48,408 bases of DNA, taken from positions 1 through 48,408 of the forward strand of contig LSSK01000172.1 in assembly GCA_001969505.1 (NCBI GenBank), in the 5' to 3' direction. Made by a program: the position numbers and the translations under genes. Origin of the DNA: Zancudomyces culisetae (Eukaryota > Kickxellomycota > Harpellomycetes > Harpellales > Legeriomycetaceae). Numbering within the stretch: position 1 is the stretch's first letter; every line of letters begins with the position of its first letter. This document shows, piece after piece, positions 28,845-39,671 of this stretch. Below the pieces are notes generated by a model. It had not been told where the DNA came from, ran no database searches, and saw only the letters and a program-made list of their open reading frames with translations.

Positions 28845-28979
28845 NNNNNNNNNNNNNNNNNNNNNNNNNNNNNNNNNNNNNNNNNNNNNNNNNNNNNNNN
28901 NNNNNNNNNNNNNNNNNNNNNNNNNNNNNNNNNNNNNNNNNNNNNNNNNNNNNNNNNNNNNNNNNNNNNNNNNNNNNNN
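28845..28979. other. Assembly gap (135 N)
   Basis: A run of 135 undetermined bases separates the two identical 803-bp copies. The left side ends in intergenic DNA (AAGGAACA) and the right side starts within the tandemly repeated coding region. Confidence 0.99.
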
Positions 28980-29269
28980 TCTTGAACATCTTCTTGTTCA
29001 ACTTGTTGAGAACTAGCATAATCTACAGGTACAGCGTCGGCAACTGGTTGGTTGTACACATCTCCAGCGTTATATCCTTCGTCACAATACATGGTTGTAC
29101 AACGTGGTCCGTACTCGTAGCATGCACAAACTGTACAGCCATCTGGTGCCAAAAAGTTACCAGGTCCATATAAACTTAGGCATAGAGAATATGCCGATCC
29201 AAACTTTTGCGCATTTCCAGCCAGCGCAAAAATGCCTGCTGTTTGCAGTATGATTCTTGAATATTTCAT
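28980..29269 (-). CDS. Second copy of the pacifastin-like gene, 5' part only, running into the gap
   Basis: Codons 1-96 of the 27576-28331 gene (signal peptide, first Cys module, first part of the spacer) appear again with no difference that I can see, and the frame then enters the N gap. The 3' half is not present.  Since its upstream DNA is also identical, it is more likely a duplicated contig end than a paralogue. It should not be counted as an independent gene until the gap is closed. Confidence 0.7.
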
Positions 29270-29782
29270 CTTTCTAGTAAAATGTACTATATATTGTTAT
29301 TTATGTTCGCTCGTGGAACTTTTTGTGAATGCTAAAATTCTACTATTTAGTTTATACTTTATTTAGTTTTATATATATGAATATTTTATTTGATAAATTT
29401 TTGATGAAATTACTAATGCTTTATAGAGAAAAACTATTCCAACTACGGGTATTACTATACACAACATTAGCAGCTTCGTTTTTCAAACCTTGGGACGAGT
29501 TGGTAAAGCACCTTAGACAGTTAAATACTGTATTCTATTTATAGGTTTAAGCAACTATTGAGCGAACTACTGTTGCACTTTACATAATTTCATCCATTTT
29601 CAAAATATATGCTTTGTCAACATTCTTCAGTTTTAATGAACTGATGAAAAAAATTTGAAATAAATTAACATCTTGTAATAAATCGTTTTCTGGTCCAGTA
29701 GGAAGAACTGGGTTTGGTGTCACTCCTTAAATTTAATCTACTCAGGTATGTCGAAATCACCTTTGCTAATTAACAAGGAACA
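28980..29782. repeat. 803-bp direct repeat, copy 2
   Basis: Exact match to 28042-28844. Sequence unique to this side resumes at 29783, continuing the intergenic DNA that the left copy was cut off from. Confidence 0.93.
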
Positions 29783-31536
29783 GAACCTAAGCTTACATTT
29801 TCAAATTAAAAAGCGGAGCCTTGTTATAAAATATTTGGGGGGGGGGGAAAGACATCTGCTTTTATTATTTGTAACAAGAATATTCGATGTGCCAAAGCGA
29901 TTATTTGCCCCAAATTCACGTTGCTAAGCTTGCACTTGCACTTAGTCTTTAGACTTTGATTGATTCTATAAATAGTTTTGTTGTATTTAGTAAAAATAAT
30001 GATTTTTACGTTTCATTCATTTATGAGATTAAAATTTTTTTATTGAACCAAGTGAACCAGTAGCAACCGTCAATAGTTATCAAAATAGCTTAAAAGTAAG
30101 TAATGAGAAAGTGATACGCTCAAGATATCACAAATTCAAAATACTCGCCCCTTTTAAGAGAAATGAGTTTACATAATAGATAATATGTTTATAAAGGTTG
30201 TGATAGGAGAAAAAATGTACGGCATCTTTTTGAAAGGGGAAGGGGAATAACCTTTGCTGTGCGTGACCTCACCCAACCCTGGAAAGAGCCTATTGTCAGA
30301 GTAAGCAGAACTGTTTGGGTTGGGTTTTGGTCAGTTTGGTGACCATAATAAGTTGAGTTTCTAAAATGTTGAAGGAGTATCAATATAGAACAACTTATGT
30401 AGTTTCTGTGGTAGTAGGGAGTATATGTTTGATGCACTACTCTAAGTTTGTATAAAATTTTCGTAAATGTTATATAACGGATTTCTAAGAAATATGCAAA
30501 AGTAGTACATAATGTGCGGGAGTACGCATATGCATTTTGTGTCTGTTCAGCATATAACGGCTATGAAAAACATAAGCGTACAGCGATAAGCATAAACTAT
30601 TTTAAAGCATCAAGGTTATTTACTTTAAGTACTCGTTGCCCCTATATAACAAAAAGATACTTTTTATATCTTGAAGAATGTGAAATATCCCAAAGCTGAT
30701 ATTATATATGAGGAAAGAGAGCACTATCGAAGATTATCCACGGCATTGGTTGTGTTTTTAATATTTCATTAGATTTTAGAAAAGACTTTAAGCAAGCTTT
30801 TGACAAGGTATACATAGAGAATATGATTGCATAGTTCGATGCAAACTATGATCGTAGGGTAAATACACGACAAAAAACGAATCAATTCCATTGTGGGATA
30901 TATGCAGCTTTGATACTAAAAAATCCCACTCAAAAAAAGAACAGCTTGTTTTAGTCGGCACAAGATGGCAGTTACATCCCAACTCCAAGCTCCTCCTCCA
31001 ACATTGAATGTATTTTGCAATGTACAAGGTAACAAACACTTTTATTATTAGGAGATCAGCTGTTCTGTTGTGATGCAAATGCTTATCCAATAACGGAGCT
31101 TTTCATTTAATCGTGGTTGAGAAACCCTTAATCGCACCACTAATAGGGCTTGATTTTTATTTTCAGTTATTTTAATGTGAAACTGTGGGTTTCCTCTTAT
31201 CTTGCAGGTTTTGCCTCTACAATCTAGCCAATAAAATAAACATATCATAAAAACAATGGAGCTTGTAATGAAAAAAAAAAAAGCACTAACCAAGCACCAA
31301 TTATCCAGAACACAAACACTTTGGCCATAAAACCCAGTAAATGAAGGTGGGATTTTAGTATCTAATCGGTAAAAATGCCCTCTTGATTGGGTTTATGCAA
31401 CAAAGGGGATAACAGAACTTTGGGATGACATATGCTTTTTCTGTATTGTTGGTATAAAAATTAAACTTAAAGATAAGACCTAATAAAGTAATAGTTATAG
31501 AATACTCGTTTTCTGACATCCACCACATAAGAACAG
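29783..31536. other. Intergenic region upstream of methylmalonyl-CoA mutase
   Basis: About 1.75 kb, A/T-rich, with a run of 11 G just to its left in unique DNA (29837-29847 lies inside it). On the minus strand between about 30790 and 31330 there are coding-like patches, for example TCKIRGNPQFHIKITENK near 31180-31200 and a patch ending GGGAT|GTAACT near 30980. They could not be joined into a recognisable protein. The mutase promoter should lie in 31300-31536. Confidence 0.45.
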
Positions 31537-33849
31537 ATGAGTACAATATTGAAACTAAGAACAGTAAGCGGGTCTGGGGGACCAAAAACCCATCTCTTAA
31601 AGGCCGGCTCAGCCACAAGAAGAGTAAACTTCAGCACGGCGAGCATTTTGAGAAATAAACTCGATCCCGAGTGGGCGAAGCTTGCAACAAAAGAATGCAA
31701 GGGCAAGGACCCAGAAAAATTGCTAACCTGGCATACATTGGAGGGAATAGATGTCAAACCAGTGTACACGGCAGAGGATACAGCTGGATTTGAGAAGGAA
31801 ATTCCAGGAAAATTTCCATTCACCAGGGGTCCGTATGCTACAATGTATACGCACCGACCCTGGACAATTCGACAGTATGCTGGATTTAGCACAGTGGAAG
31901 AAAGTAACGCTTTCTATAGAGCAAATCTGAAGGCAGGTCAACAGGGTTTGTCTGTGGCATTTGATTTGGCAACTCATAGAGGGTATGATAGCGACCACGA
32001 GCGTGTTGGTGGAGATGTTGGAATGGCAGGTGTGGCAATAGATTCAGTGGAGGATATGAAAAGACTATTCGAGGGAATAGATTTGAGTAAAGTGACAGTG
32101 AGTATGACCATGAACGGAGCAGTACTGCCAGTGCTTGCCATGTACATAGTGAGCGCTCTTGAACAGGGATGCAAATATGAGGACATGCGGGGAACAATAC
32201 AAAATGATATCTTGAAGGAGTTTATGGTGAGAAACACGTTTATATACCCAATTGAGGAAAGTATGAGAATTATAGGGGATATATTCAAGTATACCTCGGA
32301 AAAGATGAAAAACTACAACTCTATCAGTATTTCAGGATATCACTTGCAGGAAGCGGGCGCAAATGCAGTTTTGGAGTTGGCATACACGATAGCAAATGGG
32401 ATTGAGTACATAAGAACAGGAATTAAAAGTGGTATGAAGGTAGATGAGTTTGCACCACGATTATCATTTTTCTGGGGTGTAGGAATGAATTTTTATATGG
32501 AAATAGCAAAGATGCGTGCAGCAAGACGTTTGTGGGCCACATTGGTTAAAGAGAAGTTTAACCCAACCAAAGAAAACTCAATGCGTTTGAGAGCGCATTC
32601 TCAGACAAGTGGATGGTCACTGACAGAGCAGGAGCCGTTTAATAACGTGATCAGAACAACTGTGGAGGCGATGGCAGCAACCCTTGGAGGTACTCAATCA
32701 CTACACACAAACGCGTTGGATGAAGCCATCGGCTTACCAACAAAGTTTAGTGCCAAAATAGCACGAAACACACAGCTAATTCTACAAGAGGAGGCGAATA
32801 TCCCCAAGGTCGCTGATCCATTTGCTGGTTCATATCTTATAGAATCTTTAACCAACAGCGTGTATGAAGAGGCTTTGAGTATAGTAAAAGAGATTGAAGA
32901 AATGGGGGGAATGTCAAAGGCTGTTGCGTCTGGGTTGCCCAAGATCAAAATTCAGGAGTCTGCTGCAAGGAGACAAGCCCAAATAGATAGTGGAAAGGAA
33001 ACGATTGTAGGTGTAAATAAGTACAAACCTGAAGAGGAAACCACCAGTGCTTCCAACGAAGGGAACTCCGCCGGCCAGCAATCTATCGAGGTTTTGTCTA
33101 TCAACAATTCAGAAGTTTTAGCTCTCCAGCTTTCCAAGCTTCAGCAACTGAAGGCCAACCGAGATCAAGCAGCTGTAGACCGCGCTCTTGCTGCCCTAGA
33201 GGAAGCCGCAAAGGACAAATCGGGCTCACAGAACCTTCTTGAGCTTTCAGTAGTAGCAGCTCAAGCCAGAGCAACAGTTGGTGAAATCTCATATGCCCTT
33301 GAAAAGGTCTTTGGAAGATATTCACCGCCTTCACTTTTAGTAAGCGGCACTTACAAGTCTGAATACGCCAGCTCGCAAAATCCAGGTTCAGCACAGAGTA
33401 AAGTAGATTCAGTTATCTCTAAAACTGGCGAATTTCAAGAAAAACATGGTAGAAGACCTCGTCTCTTGGTTGTCAAGATGGGTCAGGATGGTCACGACCG
33501 AGGCGCAAATGTTGTGGCCTCTGGGTTTGCCGATTTGGGATTTGACGTAGACGTGTCTCCGTTGTTTATGACTCCGCTGGAGGCGGCAAAGCTCGCAGTT
33601 GACTCTGATGTACATGCCGTAGGTGTATCCTCGCTTGCTGCAGGTCACAAGACATTGGTGCCTCAGCTTATCGAAAACCTGAAAAAGCTTGGTGTTTCCA
33701 ATATCCTGGTGATTGTTGGTGGTGTTATCCCCAGAATCGACTACGACTTTTTGTATGAACATGGTGTAGCTGCTATCTATGGACCCGGGACACCTATCCC
33801 TGATTCTGCGTTGGACCTCTTGGAGAAAATTGATAAAAAGCTTTCTTAG
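31537..33849 (+). CDS. Methylmalonyl-CoA mutase, adenosylcobalamin-dependent, mitochondrial, 770 aa
   Basis: Converts (R)-methylmalonyl-CoA to succinyl-CoA in the mitochondrial matrix, the last step of propionyl-CoA use from odd-chain fatty acids and branched amino acids. An R/S/T-rich targeting leader covers about 1-35. The TIM-barrel catalytic half follows, with [12 protein letters not shown], the active-site-type [13 protein letters not shown], and [19 protein letters not shown] linker leads to the C-terminal B12 domain with DGHDRG (651-656; Asp651, His653 and Gly656 of the D-x-H-x-x-G motif) and later GGVIPR. The length is near the usual 720-750. Both halves are on one chain, as in animals, and no residue of the key motifs is missing. 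Single exon. Presence implies cobalamin uptake by the organism. Confidence 0.97.
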   Translation: MSTILKLRTVSGSGGPKTHLLKAGSATRRVNFSTASILRNKLDPEWAKLATKECKGKDPEKLLTWHTLEGIDVKPVYTAEDTAGFEKEIPGKFPFTRGPYATMYTHRPWTIRQYAGFSTVEESNAFYRANLKAGQQGLSVAFDLATHRGYDSDHERVGGDVGMAGVAIDSVEDMKRLFEGIDLSKVTVSMTMNGAVLPVLAMYIVSALEQGCKYEDMRGTIQNDILKEFMVRNTFIYPIEESMRIIGDIFKYTSEKMKNYNSISISGYHLQEAGANAVLELAYTIANGIEYIRTGIKSGMKVDEFAPRLSFFWGVGMNFYMEIAKMRAARRLWATLVKEKFNPTKENSMRLRAHSQTSGWSLTEQEPFNNVIRTTVEAMAATLGGTQSLHTNALDEAIGLPTKFSAKIARNTQLILQEEANIPKVADPFAGSYLIESLTNSVYEEALSIVKEIEEMGGMSKAVASGLPKIKIQESAARRQAQIDSGKETIVGVNKYKPEEETTSASNEGNSAGQQSIEVLSINNSEVLALQLSKLQQLKANRDQAAVDRALAALEEAAKDKSGSQNLLELSVVAAQARATVGEISYALEKVFGRYSPPSLLVSGTYKSEYASSQNPGSAQSKVDSVISKTGEFQEKHGRRPRLLVVKMGQDGHDRGANVVASGFADLGFDVDVSPLFMTPLEAAKLAVDSDVHAVGVSSLAAGHKTLVPQLIENLKKLGVSNILVIVGGVIPRIDYDFLYEHGVAAIYGPGTPIPDSALDLLEKIDKKLS

Positions 33850-34134
33850 TTGTCCCACTGACCTTCCGCTTTTTTTTATATTTAATTCCTTTTTTATTTT
33901 TTTTGTTCGCTGGTTTGGTTATACCTGTACTACCTGTTCACCACTGCCAATAGTATGCACCAAATTTTTTGTGGATGCTTGGTTGGGTGGAGTTGCCAAA
34001 ATAAATACCTGGAATTTAATAATTAGTGGATACGGAGTTTGTCCTTTAAGTAAAGGTTTTTGAAAAGATAAAATCCAACAAGTAAAACAAAACAATTCAA
34101 GACAAACAGAAGTTTAATAGTCGTTTTACTAAAA

Positions 34135-35628
34135 ATGCCAAAGCAAAAAATCACCAGCAGCAACGACAAAGAAAAAAAAACAACATCTGCCGAAAACTCC
34201 AAAACCAGAGCAGATGTACTGGAATTCCTCGAAACATTGCATATCGATGAAACTGAGCAAGACCTAGAAAATGCAAGCGACAACGAAAACACAGGAGACG
34301 TTTCTGCTAAAGACGTAGAGGATACAAAAGCTTCGGCTTCTGAGAGCACAGACAAAAATGATAAATCGAAGAGTAGCGGTGCTTCAGCTCTGGGTGCCGC
34401 TAAAGGGAATCCAATTAAACGAACCGACTCCACAAATGTGTTGCAATTTATCGATGAAATCACTCGAGTAGCTCAGCAAGCTGCAAATCCCGCCGAGGAT
34501 TCGCATACCAAGGAGAAAAAACAACAGCTAGATCAAGATGAAAAGAAGTCGCATCTGGCATCTGATGCACAACCTTCTGCTTGGTCATGGGGTGGGCTAT
34601 GGGGTCAAGCCACGTCCACCTTGTTATCTGAGGAAAATCAATCCTCTATACAATCCTCTCTTTCTAAGATTAAGGGAACGATTATATCAAATGTTAAAAA
34701 TCTTGAACCCGCTACCTCATCCACCACCAAGCTTGTGGAAGCCAACATTAAAAACCTAGTAAACTCTGCACCCATAAAGTCCTTAGCCAGCGATTTACAA
34801 CGCGGCTTTGAGACTGTCATAGATACGATAGCACCTCAGCCCCCAGCCAGAATCCCTATCACGTTCAGATATATTGACAATTTGAATCTCTCCAGCAACA
34901 AAAAGGACGCTGCTTACGATGATGACAACAGCGAACCAGGTGAAGATGATAGCGCATTGATGGTTTCAAGGATTTTGGCTGAGCTGCTTGCATTCCATGC
35001 CTCTGCTTCTGAGTCTACTAACAATCCGTATTACTATGATTTAACATTTTCTCCAGTAATCAACGCCTCAACTATAGATAAATTCAAAGGCTTTATTGCC
35101 AAACGCTCAGATACATTCGGGCTTCCCAAGAGCTTTGATTCGGCGTACGAAGCTGCTTTTTCCGCTATCAAGGTCGCCAGCGAGCTCGACGGTACTACCG
35201 AGTCACCAGCATCGTCTGAACCTACCTCTTCATCTGCGTCGTCTGTATACTTATGTGCTCAACCCTTCCAGTTTGCTCTGTCTAACCACAATGTTTACTT
35301 GGCAATATGTCTAGTTTTGTTTGTTCCTGCTACGCAAATTACTCTTCACACGTTTTCACAATTCTTACCCATCTCAATATGGGCAAATCCACTTGAAAAT
35401 AATCCAAAGTTGACTTCTGATTCTACACCTCGTCCGAAAGATATGCCAACTACCACATCTACTTCTGCATCTACTTCTGCATCTACTTCTACATCGGATA
35501 GTTCGTCTAAAGTTAATATCTACTCTTCTACTGGCAATATTGTCGCAATCTACGAAGAGTGTATAACCGAGGCTTTAATGTTGGGTGTAAAAACGCTAAT
35601 AAATCAATACATCTCCGAGTGTTCTTAG
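34135..35628 (+). CDS. MTC1-like protein (maintenance of telomere capping 1), 497 aa
   Basis: Matches the yeast Mtc1 family layout. Short N-terminal motifs ADVLEFLETLHID (about 23-35) and NVLQFIDEIT (about 101-110) flank an acidic disordered stretch. The diagnostic SWGGLWGQATSTL (about 149-161) comes next, then helical segments and a C-terminal alpha/beta region with ITFRYIDNL. Yeast Mtc1 is a Golgi- and COPI-associated protein of unclear biochemical role; the telomere name comes from genetic interactions. A Ser/Thr/Ala repeat (STSASTSAST) lies near residue 442. Length is close to yeast (about 480). It starts 286 bases after the mutase stop on the same strand but is otherwise unrelated to it. 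Confidence 0.75.
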   Translation: MPKQKITSSNDKEKKTTSAENSKTRADVLEFLETLHIDETEQDLENASDNENTGDVSAKDVEDTKASASESTDKNDKSKSSGASALGAAKGNPIKRTDSTNVLQFIDEITRVAQQAANPAEDSHTKEKKQQLDQDEKKSHLASDAQPSAWSWGGLWGQATSTLLSEENQSSIQSSLSKIKGTIISNVKNLEPATSSTTKLVEANIKNLVNSAPIKSLASDLQRGFETVIDTIAPQPPARIPITFRYIDNLNLSSNKKDAAYDDDNSEPGEDDSALMVSRILAELLAFHASASESTNNPYYYDLTFSPVINASTIDKFKGFIAKRSDTFGLPKSFDSAYEAAFSAIKVASELDGTTESPASSEPTSSSASSVYLCAQPFQFALSNHNVYLAICLVLFVPATQITLHTFSQFLPISIWANPLENNPKLTSDSTPRPKDMPTTTSTSASTSASTSTSDSSSKVNIYSSTGNIVAIYEECITEALMLGVKTLINQYISECS

Positions 35629-35817
35629 CTTTATTTATTTAATATATTCGCATAATATAATGTTTTAAGTTAGTACAAATATCTCAAGACTTTTTAATAT
35701 TGTAAATGTTATAATTGTTTTAACTGGGCCAGCCTTTGCTCTCGTTTACCAAATGGAAAACTCTGGATCAATAAGACGAGAGTACGAAAAGGAAAAAAGA
35801 GCTACACCAAGCGGGTC

Positions 35818-36960
35818 TTAGATACATGTAGTGGTACCATCTTGGTTGCATCTGCAGAACATGTCTCCATTTTGGAAAACAGCTGATCCATTGTGATCTT
35901 GCACACATTTTTGGAACTCTGGAGTTCCATTGCCAGGAGTATTGCCACCGTTACCTCCTCCGCCTGAATTACCACAATCCATCAAAGTACATACAGGACC
36001 ATTTTGTGTACACACACAAGTGTTGCAGCCATCGCTAGCCTTGAATGTCACTCCTCCATGATCCTTAATGCACTGTGCGAGAGTATCAAGTGGCGTGGAT
36101 GTGGATGTGGATGTGGATGTGGATGTGGATGTTGATGTTGATGTCGATGTCGATGTCGATGTAGATGTTATGCAGTCTATTAATGTACACACTATTCCCG
36201 CTTGTGTACATTGGCATGTATTGCACCCGTCTGCTGCTTTAAACGCCTCTATTCCATGTTCTTTCACACATTCATCATATGAATATTTAGCGGTTGTGGT
36301 GGGGTATGCAGAGGTTGTATCTGAAGTATCTGATGGGTAAGGGGTGTTGGTACTAGTGCTAGTGCTGGTGTAGTATGGGCTACTTGTTGATGAATAAGGG
36401 CTGTTGGTGATGGTGCTGGTGCTAGTGTAGTACGGGCTATTTGTCGATGTTGAAGTCGATGAATAAGTATTTGTATTAGTAACTGTCGTAGTTTTTGTTG
36501 AAGAATAGGATACAGTAGTTGTTGTTATCGATGTACTTGGAGTAATTGTAGTTTTAGATGGTGTGGCTGAAGTGGAACTAGGACCTTGACTTTTACTACA
36601 CACATTACTTGTACAAGCGGGGCCAAACGGTCCACAGATACAAATATTACAGCCACCATCCAATGAAAAGCTGCCAGAACCATAGCTACTAACACAGCTT
36701 TGAAACGCAGAGCCACTGGTAGTTTCACTGTTAATACACGAGTTTGTTGTGCACTTTAGGCCGCTATTTGTGCAAACACAAGTATTACAACCATCCTTTG
36801 CAACAAATGGTGAAGAGCCGTATGTGTTTACACAATTTTGTAAGGGTGAATCTGTAGCTGTAGTGCTTGGAAGGCATTTTGTTACTGTTACAACGTTGTA
36901 TATAGTTGCAGCCGAGATAACATTAAGAAATGCTCCTAGAAATATTTGTGTTGCTTTCAT
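35818..36960 (-). CDS. Secreted multi-module pacifastin-like protein with Ser/Thr-rich spacers, 380 aa
   Basis: A signal peptide (about 1-20) precedes four complete Cys modules and one degenerate C-terminal one. Each complete module has C-x14-C-N-x-C-x-C-x6-C-T-x3-C (for example DGCNTCVC with CTTNSC, and DGCNTCQC with CTLIDC), identical in spacing to the gene at 27576-28331. Modules 1-2 are adjacent. A long S/T/Y/P-rich stalk (about 125-225), typical of O-mannosylated fungal surface proteins, separates them from module 3. A pure (Ser-Thr) repeat separates modules 3 and 4, and a Gly/Asn hinge precedes the last. There is no GPI signal, so release to the medium is likely. The spacing recalls pacifastin protease inhibitors; activity is inference. 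Confidence 0.75.
   Translation of the reverse strand: MKATQIFLGAFLNVISAATIYNVVTVTKCLPSTTATDSPLQNCVNTYGSSPFVAKDGCNTCVCTNSGLKCTTNSCINSETTSGSAFQSCVSSYGSGSFSLDGGCNICICGPFGPACTSNVCSKSQGPSSTSATPSKTTITPSTSITTTTVSYSSTKTTTVTNTNTYSSTSTSTNSPYYTSTSTITNSPYSSTSSPYYTSTSTSTNTPYPSDTSDTTSAYPTTTAKYSYDECVKEHGIEAFKAADGCNTCQCTQAGIVCTLIDCITSTSTSTSTSTSTSTSTSTSTSTSTPLDTLAQCIKDHGGVTFKASDGCNTCVCTQNGPVCTLMDCGNSGGGGNGGNTPGNGTPEFQKCVQDHNGSAVFQNGDMFCRCNQDGTTTCI
36094..36169 (+). repeat. Hexanucleotide repeat (GTGGAT-type) coding for Thr-Ser
   Basis: About twelve 6-base units, first GTGGAT and then variants GTTGAT, GTCGAT, GTAGAT that differ at third codon positions of the minus-strand Thr-Ser code. The synonymous variation suggests the amino-acid repeat is kept while the DNA repeat decays. 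On the plus strand it makes a spurious Asp-Val frame. Confidence 0.88.
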
Positions 36961-38077
36961 CTTGTTATTTACAAGTTTTGTTTTTTGCCTATCTACTTAT
37001 TGATGTGATGTCCTTTGCCAAAGCAGCTTGAATGGATGTGTAAATACAAGAAGTGCGAGAATATTCTAATTTTTATTCTCCGTGCCTACGAGCTTGCTTT
37101 ATTTTTTGCACCTACTTTTATAACGTAGTCAGTATTTTATAATGAGATGGTAGATATTAAAATGTTTTGTGACGAAGGTTTGAAGGTGATGTCTGCTACC
37201 TTTTATATTGGTTTTTAGTTATTGCCAGGGCTATATAAAATTACTAAGATAAGTACAGACATATAATTGCGATAATCGCCAATGTTAATTACAGGCATCT
37301 TTTATTGACACTGTGTTTATACGATATGTTATTAGTCAAATAACTAAAATGATCCTCCCTCCTCGTATCTTTAATTTCTGAGTAAAATAAATGCTTTACA
37401 CACCATAATTACTTTTATTTATTATGGTTCATACCACTACAACATACTTTCAAAACTTAAGAATCGTGCAAACTAGAATAAGAAAGCCTGTGTAATCTGC
37501 CAGATCCTACGCACATCACTTTATAACTAGGTTATAGTGACGGTGTCATTACAAACATAACAAAAAAAATTCCATATTTAAAAAATAAGTCTACTGAAGA
37601 ATAACAGTTTGCCTTGGAAATGCGTTGATTGTTCAGAACATATTTACAATTGAAATATTTTCATCGAGGAAATTAGGTTAGCAAAGATAATAAAGTGTTA
37701 ACTTATTCAATGTATTTCTAGGAGGATGTGGGGAGGAAATCTCTGAAAGTCTGATTGTATTCCGCAAATTATTTTTATGATATGTCTATATTTCTGTTTA
37801 AGTTTGTATATAGTTGAAAAATAGCGTCAATAATCTTTTGGCAGTTCCAATAATACAAAAATAAGGATGAACAATTCTTAAAATGCAAATCATCAAATAA
37901 TGTTCTGAAAACACTCATAACTGTAGTCAATGGTGTATGGTTTTTGCGTGTTAAAACTTTTCAGTAAGGCCAGCACAAAAATAGCGGGGTTTTTTTTGGA
38001 ATGCTCTGATAAATGCACATATTAGTGGAGATCTTTTTTAGGCAGAAGTTTGAGGTAAACAGATAAAAATTCCATAG

Positions 38078-38097
38078 GTTGGGAACCCATTCCCAAC
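38078..38097. other. Perfect inverted repeat, 8-bp stem and 4-base loop
   Basis: GTTGGGAA, loop CCCA, then TTCCCAAC. It is isolated, has no T run after it and lies 23 bases before the hexamer repeat. Role unknown. Confidence 0.7.
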
Positions 38098-38120
38098 TTC
38101 AAATCGGAATTAAATTTTGG

Positions 38121-38152
38121 TGTGGATGTGGATGTGGATGTGGATGTGGATG
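38121..38152 (+). repeat. Intergenic (TGTGGA)5 repeat
   Basis: Five perfect TGTGGA units plus TG. It is the same hexamer, on the same strand, as the coding repeat at 36094-36169, two kilobases away, but it lies in non-coding DNA. Confidence 0.9.
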
Positions 38153-38756
38153 CTTATCTTTCAAAAGGTTTATGTTTTCATTCATTTCTCAAACCTGGTC
38201 TTATTGTAGAAACCCATACGCGTCATTTATGTATGTTCACGGGAAATTTTGTGAAAAACTCTAAACATGGACTTTGTTCTTGTACATATGGGCTTTATTG
38301 AAAAGAATAAGATTCACATTACTAATCATACTTGATATATGATGATTTCCACAAACATAATGTATATACGCGCATCATACGTATATAAATACATACGCAA
38401 AAGCATATACTAGTACAGGCAAGCATAAAGTCAATCATATATTCTTTTCAAGCCTTATGCTCTTTTTCAGATAGTTATTACTCCTTTCGAACGTATAATC
38501 GAGCCACAATATTTGTTTTTAGATATGCTAAAACGGAATTTTCCCATCTTTCTTTGCATTATGCCTACAAAACGCAATAGACAGGATCCTCCCACAACAG
38601 GCCAAAATACCTGTACACTTACACACTAGTAAATGGGGGATATCAATCACTGTACATTAATGTATTTAAACTAATGATGATATTACTTGGTTACTCAAAC
38701 AAAAATACTTATAATAGTGCTGGCAAACTAATGATTTAAAAAGAAAGTCTCTGGAA

Positions 38757-39671
38757 CTAATTAACGTCTTTGGAAAATTCATGCTCATATTCAATTTCAA
38801 CCTTTGGTCTCTTCTTTGATCTTCTCTTCGTAGAGCTAGAGTTGACACCCGATGAGGAAGGCCGCTTATTTGGCAGAAGGGTGTCGCCATTGTTTCCTGA
38901 AATCAGTCCTGCAAACTCCTCAATATCTCCAAAGTCGTTATATTCGTCGTCTTCATCATCTGATATATCAGAAACAAACTCTCGGTCCAAACCTCCTTCA
39001 TCCTCATTCTCATCCTCAAATTCGCGAGCAAGCCCCTCTTCATTTTCTATTTCGTACTCATCTTCAGAATTTTCCTCCACAGCTTCAAGCTGTTCGTTTG
39101 CCAGTATTTCTTTCCAGACCTCTTCGTTGACGTTTAATGGCATATCACCGTATGCCTTGTTTTTCAACCTCTCCAAAAGCTGTTTTTCGATTGCCTTATC
39201 AAGTCGTGCAACGGCCTCAGCCCTAACTTCTCTACTCTTTTCCCTTCGTTCCAGCTTCTTCTTGATTGGAACAAGAGTAGGCGTCCCCTGTAGTCTTAGC
39301 TTTCTCATTCGAATCAAATATTGTGTTGTTTTTGTCAATCGCTGCTTACATTTATGGATTATCCATTTGGGCCAGTATATCAATTCTTGATCTATCATTT
39401 CTAGTGCCTTCATGTAGTTTTTTGGAAGTTTGACCTTTTCCCATAACTTCGATGGCATATGCGCTCGTTCAGCTGTCTTCATATATAGATATATCACTCC
39501 TTCGACCTCTCTCACTGTTGCATATCGCGAATTTGCTAGAGGGCAAGACTGGTGGCTGCATATACCAGTCAGATTATATTCGTTTCTACACAGCTTTTCG
39601 GTATTTGTCTTTACTCTGAACGCACAGAACTTCCGTCCGATTACCTGCCATATTATTTCGTCGTTATTCAT
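38757..39671 (-). CDS. MAK16: MAK16, 60S ribosome biogenesis protein, 304 aa
   Basis: Nucleolar assembly factor for the large ribosomal subunit, working in early pre-60S particles with Rpf1 and the Nsa1-Rrp1 module. The N terminus is almost canonical: [39 protein letters not shown] and [19 protein letters not shown], with the four Cys (around residues 16-43) that bind an iron-sulphur cluster or zinc in this family. The middle has [19 protein letters not shown]. The C terminus is the usual acidic D/E stretch (about 195-255) followed by a basic KRRSKKRPK nuclear signal. Length is typical (about 300). Single exon; the start at 39671 fits the family start. Confidence 0.97.
   Translation of the reverse strand: MNNDEIIWQVIGRKFCAFRVKTNTEKLCRNEYNLTGICSHQSCPLANSRYATVREVEGVIYLYMKTAERAHMPSKLWEKVKLPKNYMKALEMIDQELIYWPKWIIHKCKQRLTKTTQYLIRMRKLRLQGTPTLVPIKKKLERREKSREVRAEAVARLDKAIEKQLLERLKNKAYGDMPLNVNEEVWKEILANEQLEAVEENSEDEYEIENEEGLAREFEDENEDEGGLDREFVSDISDDEDDEYNDFGDIEEFAGLISGNNGDTLLPNKRPSSSGVNSSSTKRRSKKRPKVEIEYEHEFSKDVN

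Larger units (their letters stand above)
36961..38756. other. Intergenic region between the pacifastin-like gene and MAK16
   Basis: About 1.8 kb of A/T-rich DNA with the promoter of the minus-strand pacifastin-like gene at its left end. It includes a 20-base hairpin at 38078-38097 and a hexamer repeat at 38121-38152. No gene is recognised. Confidence 0.55.

Noticed and set aside
31467-31892. Minus-strand ORF of 141 codons over the start of the mutase
   Set aside because: Antisense shadow; the mutase frame has a clear targeting leader and catalytic motifs.
36094-36169. CRISPR-like array
   Set aside because: Units are 6 bases with no spacers; it is a coding microsatellite.
36068-36340. Asp-Val repeat ORF on the plus strand
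   Set aside because: Produced by the hexamer repeat read in the wrong strand; the minus strand codes for a secreted Cys-module protein.
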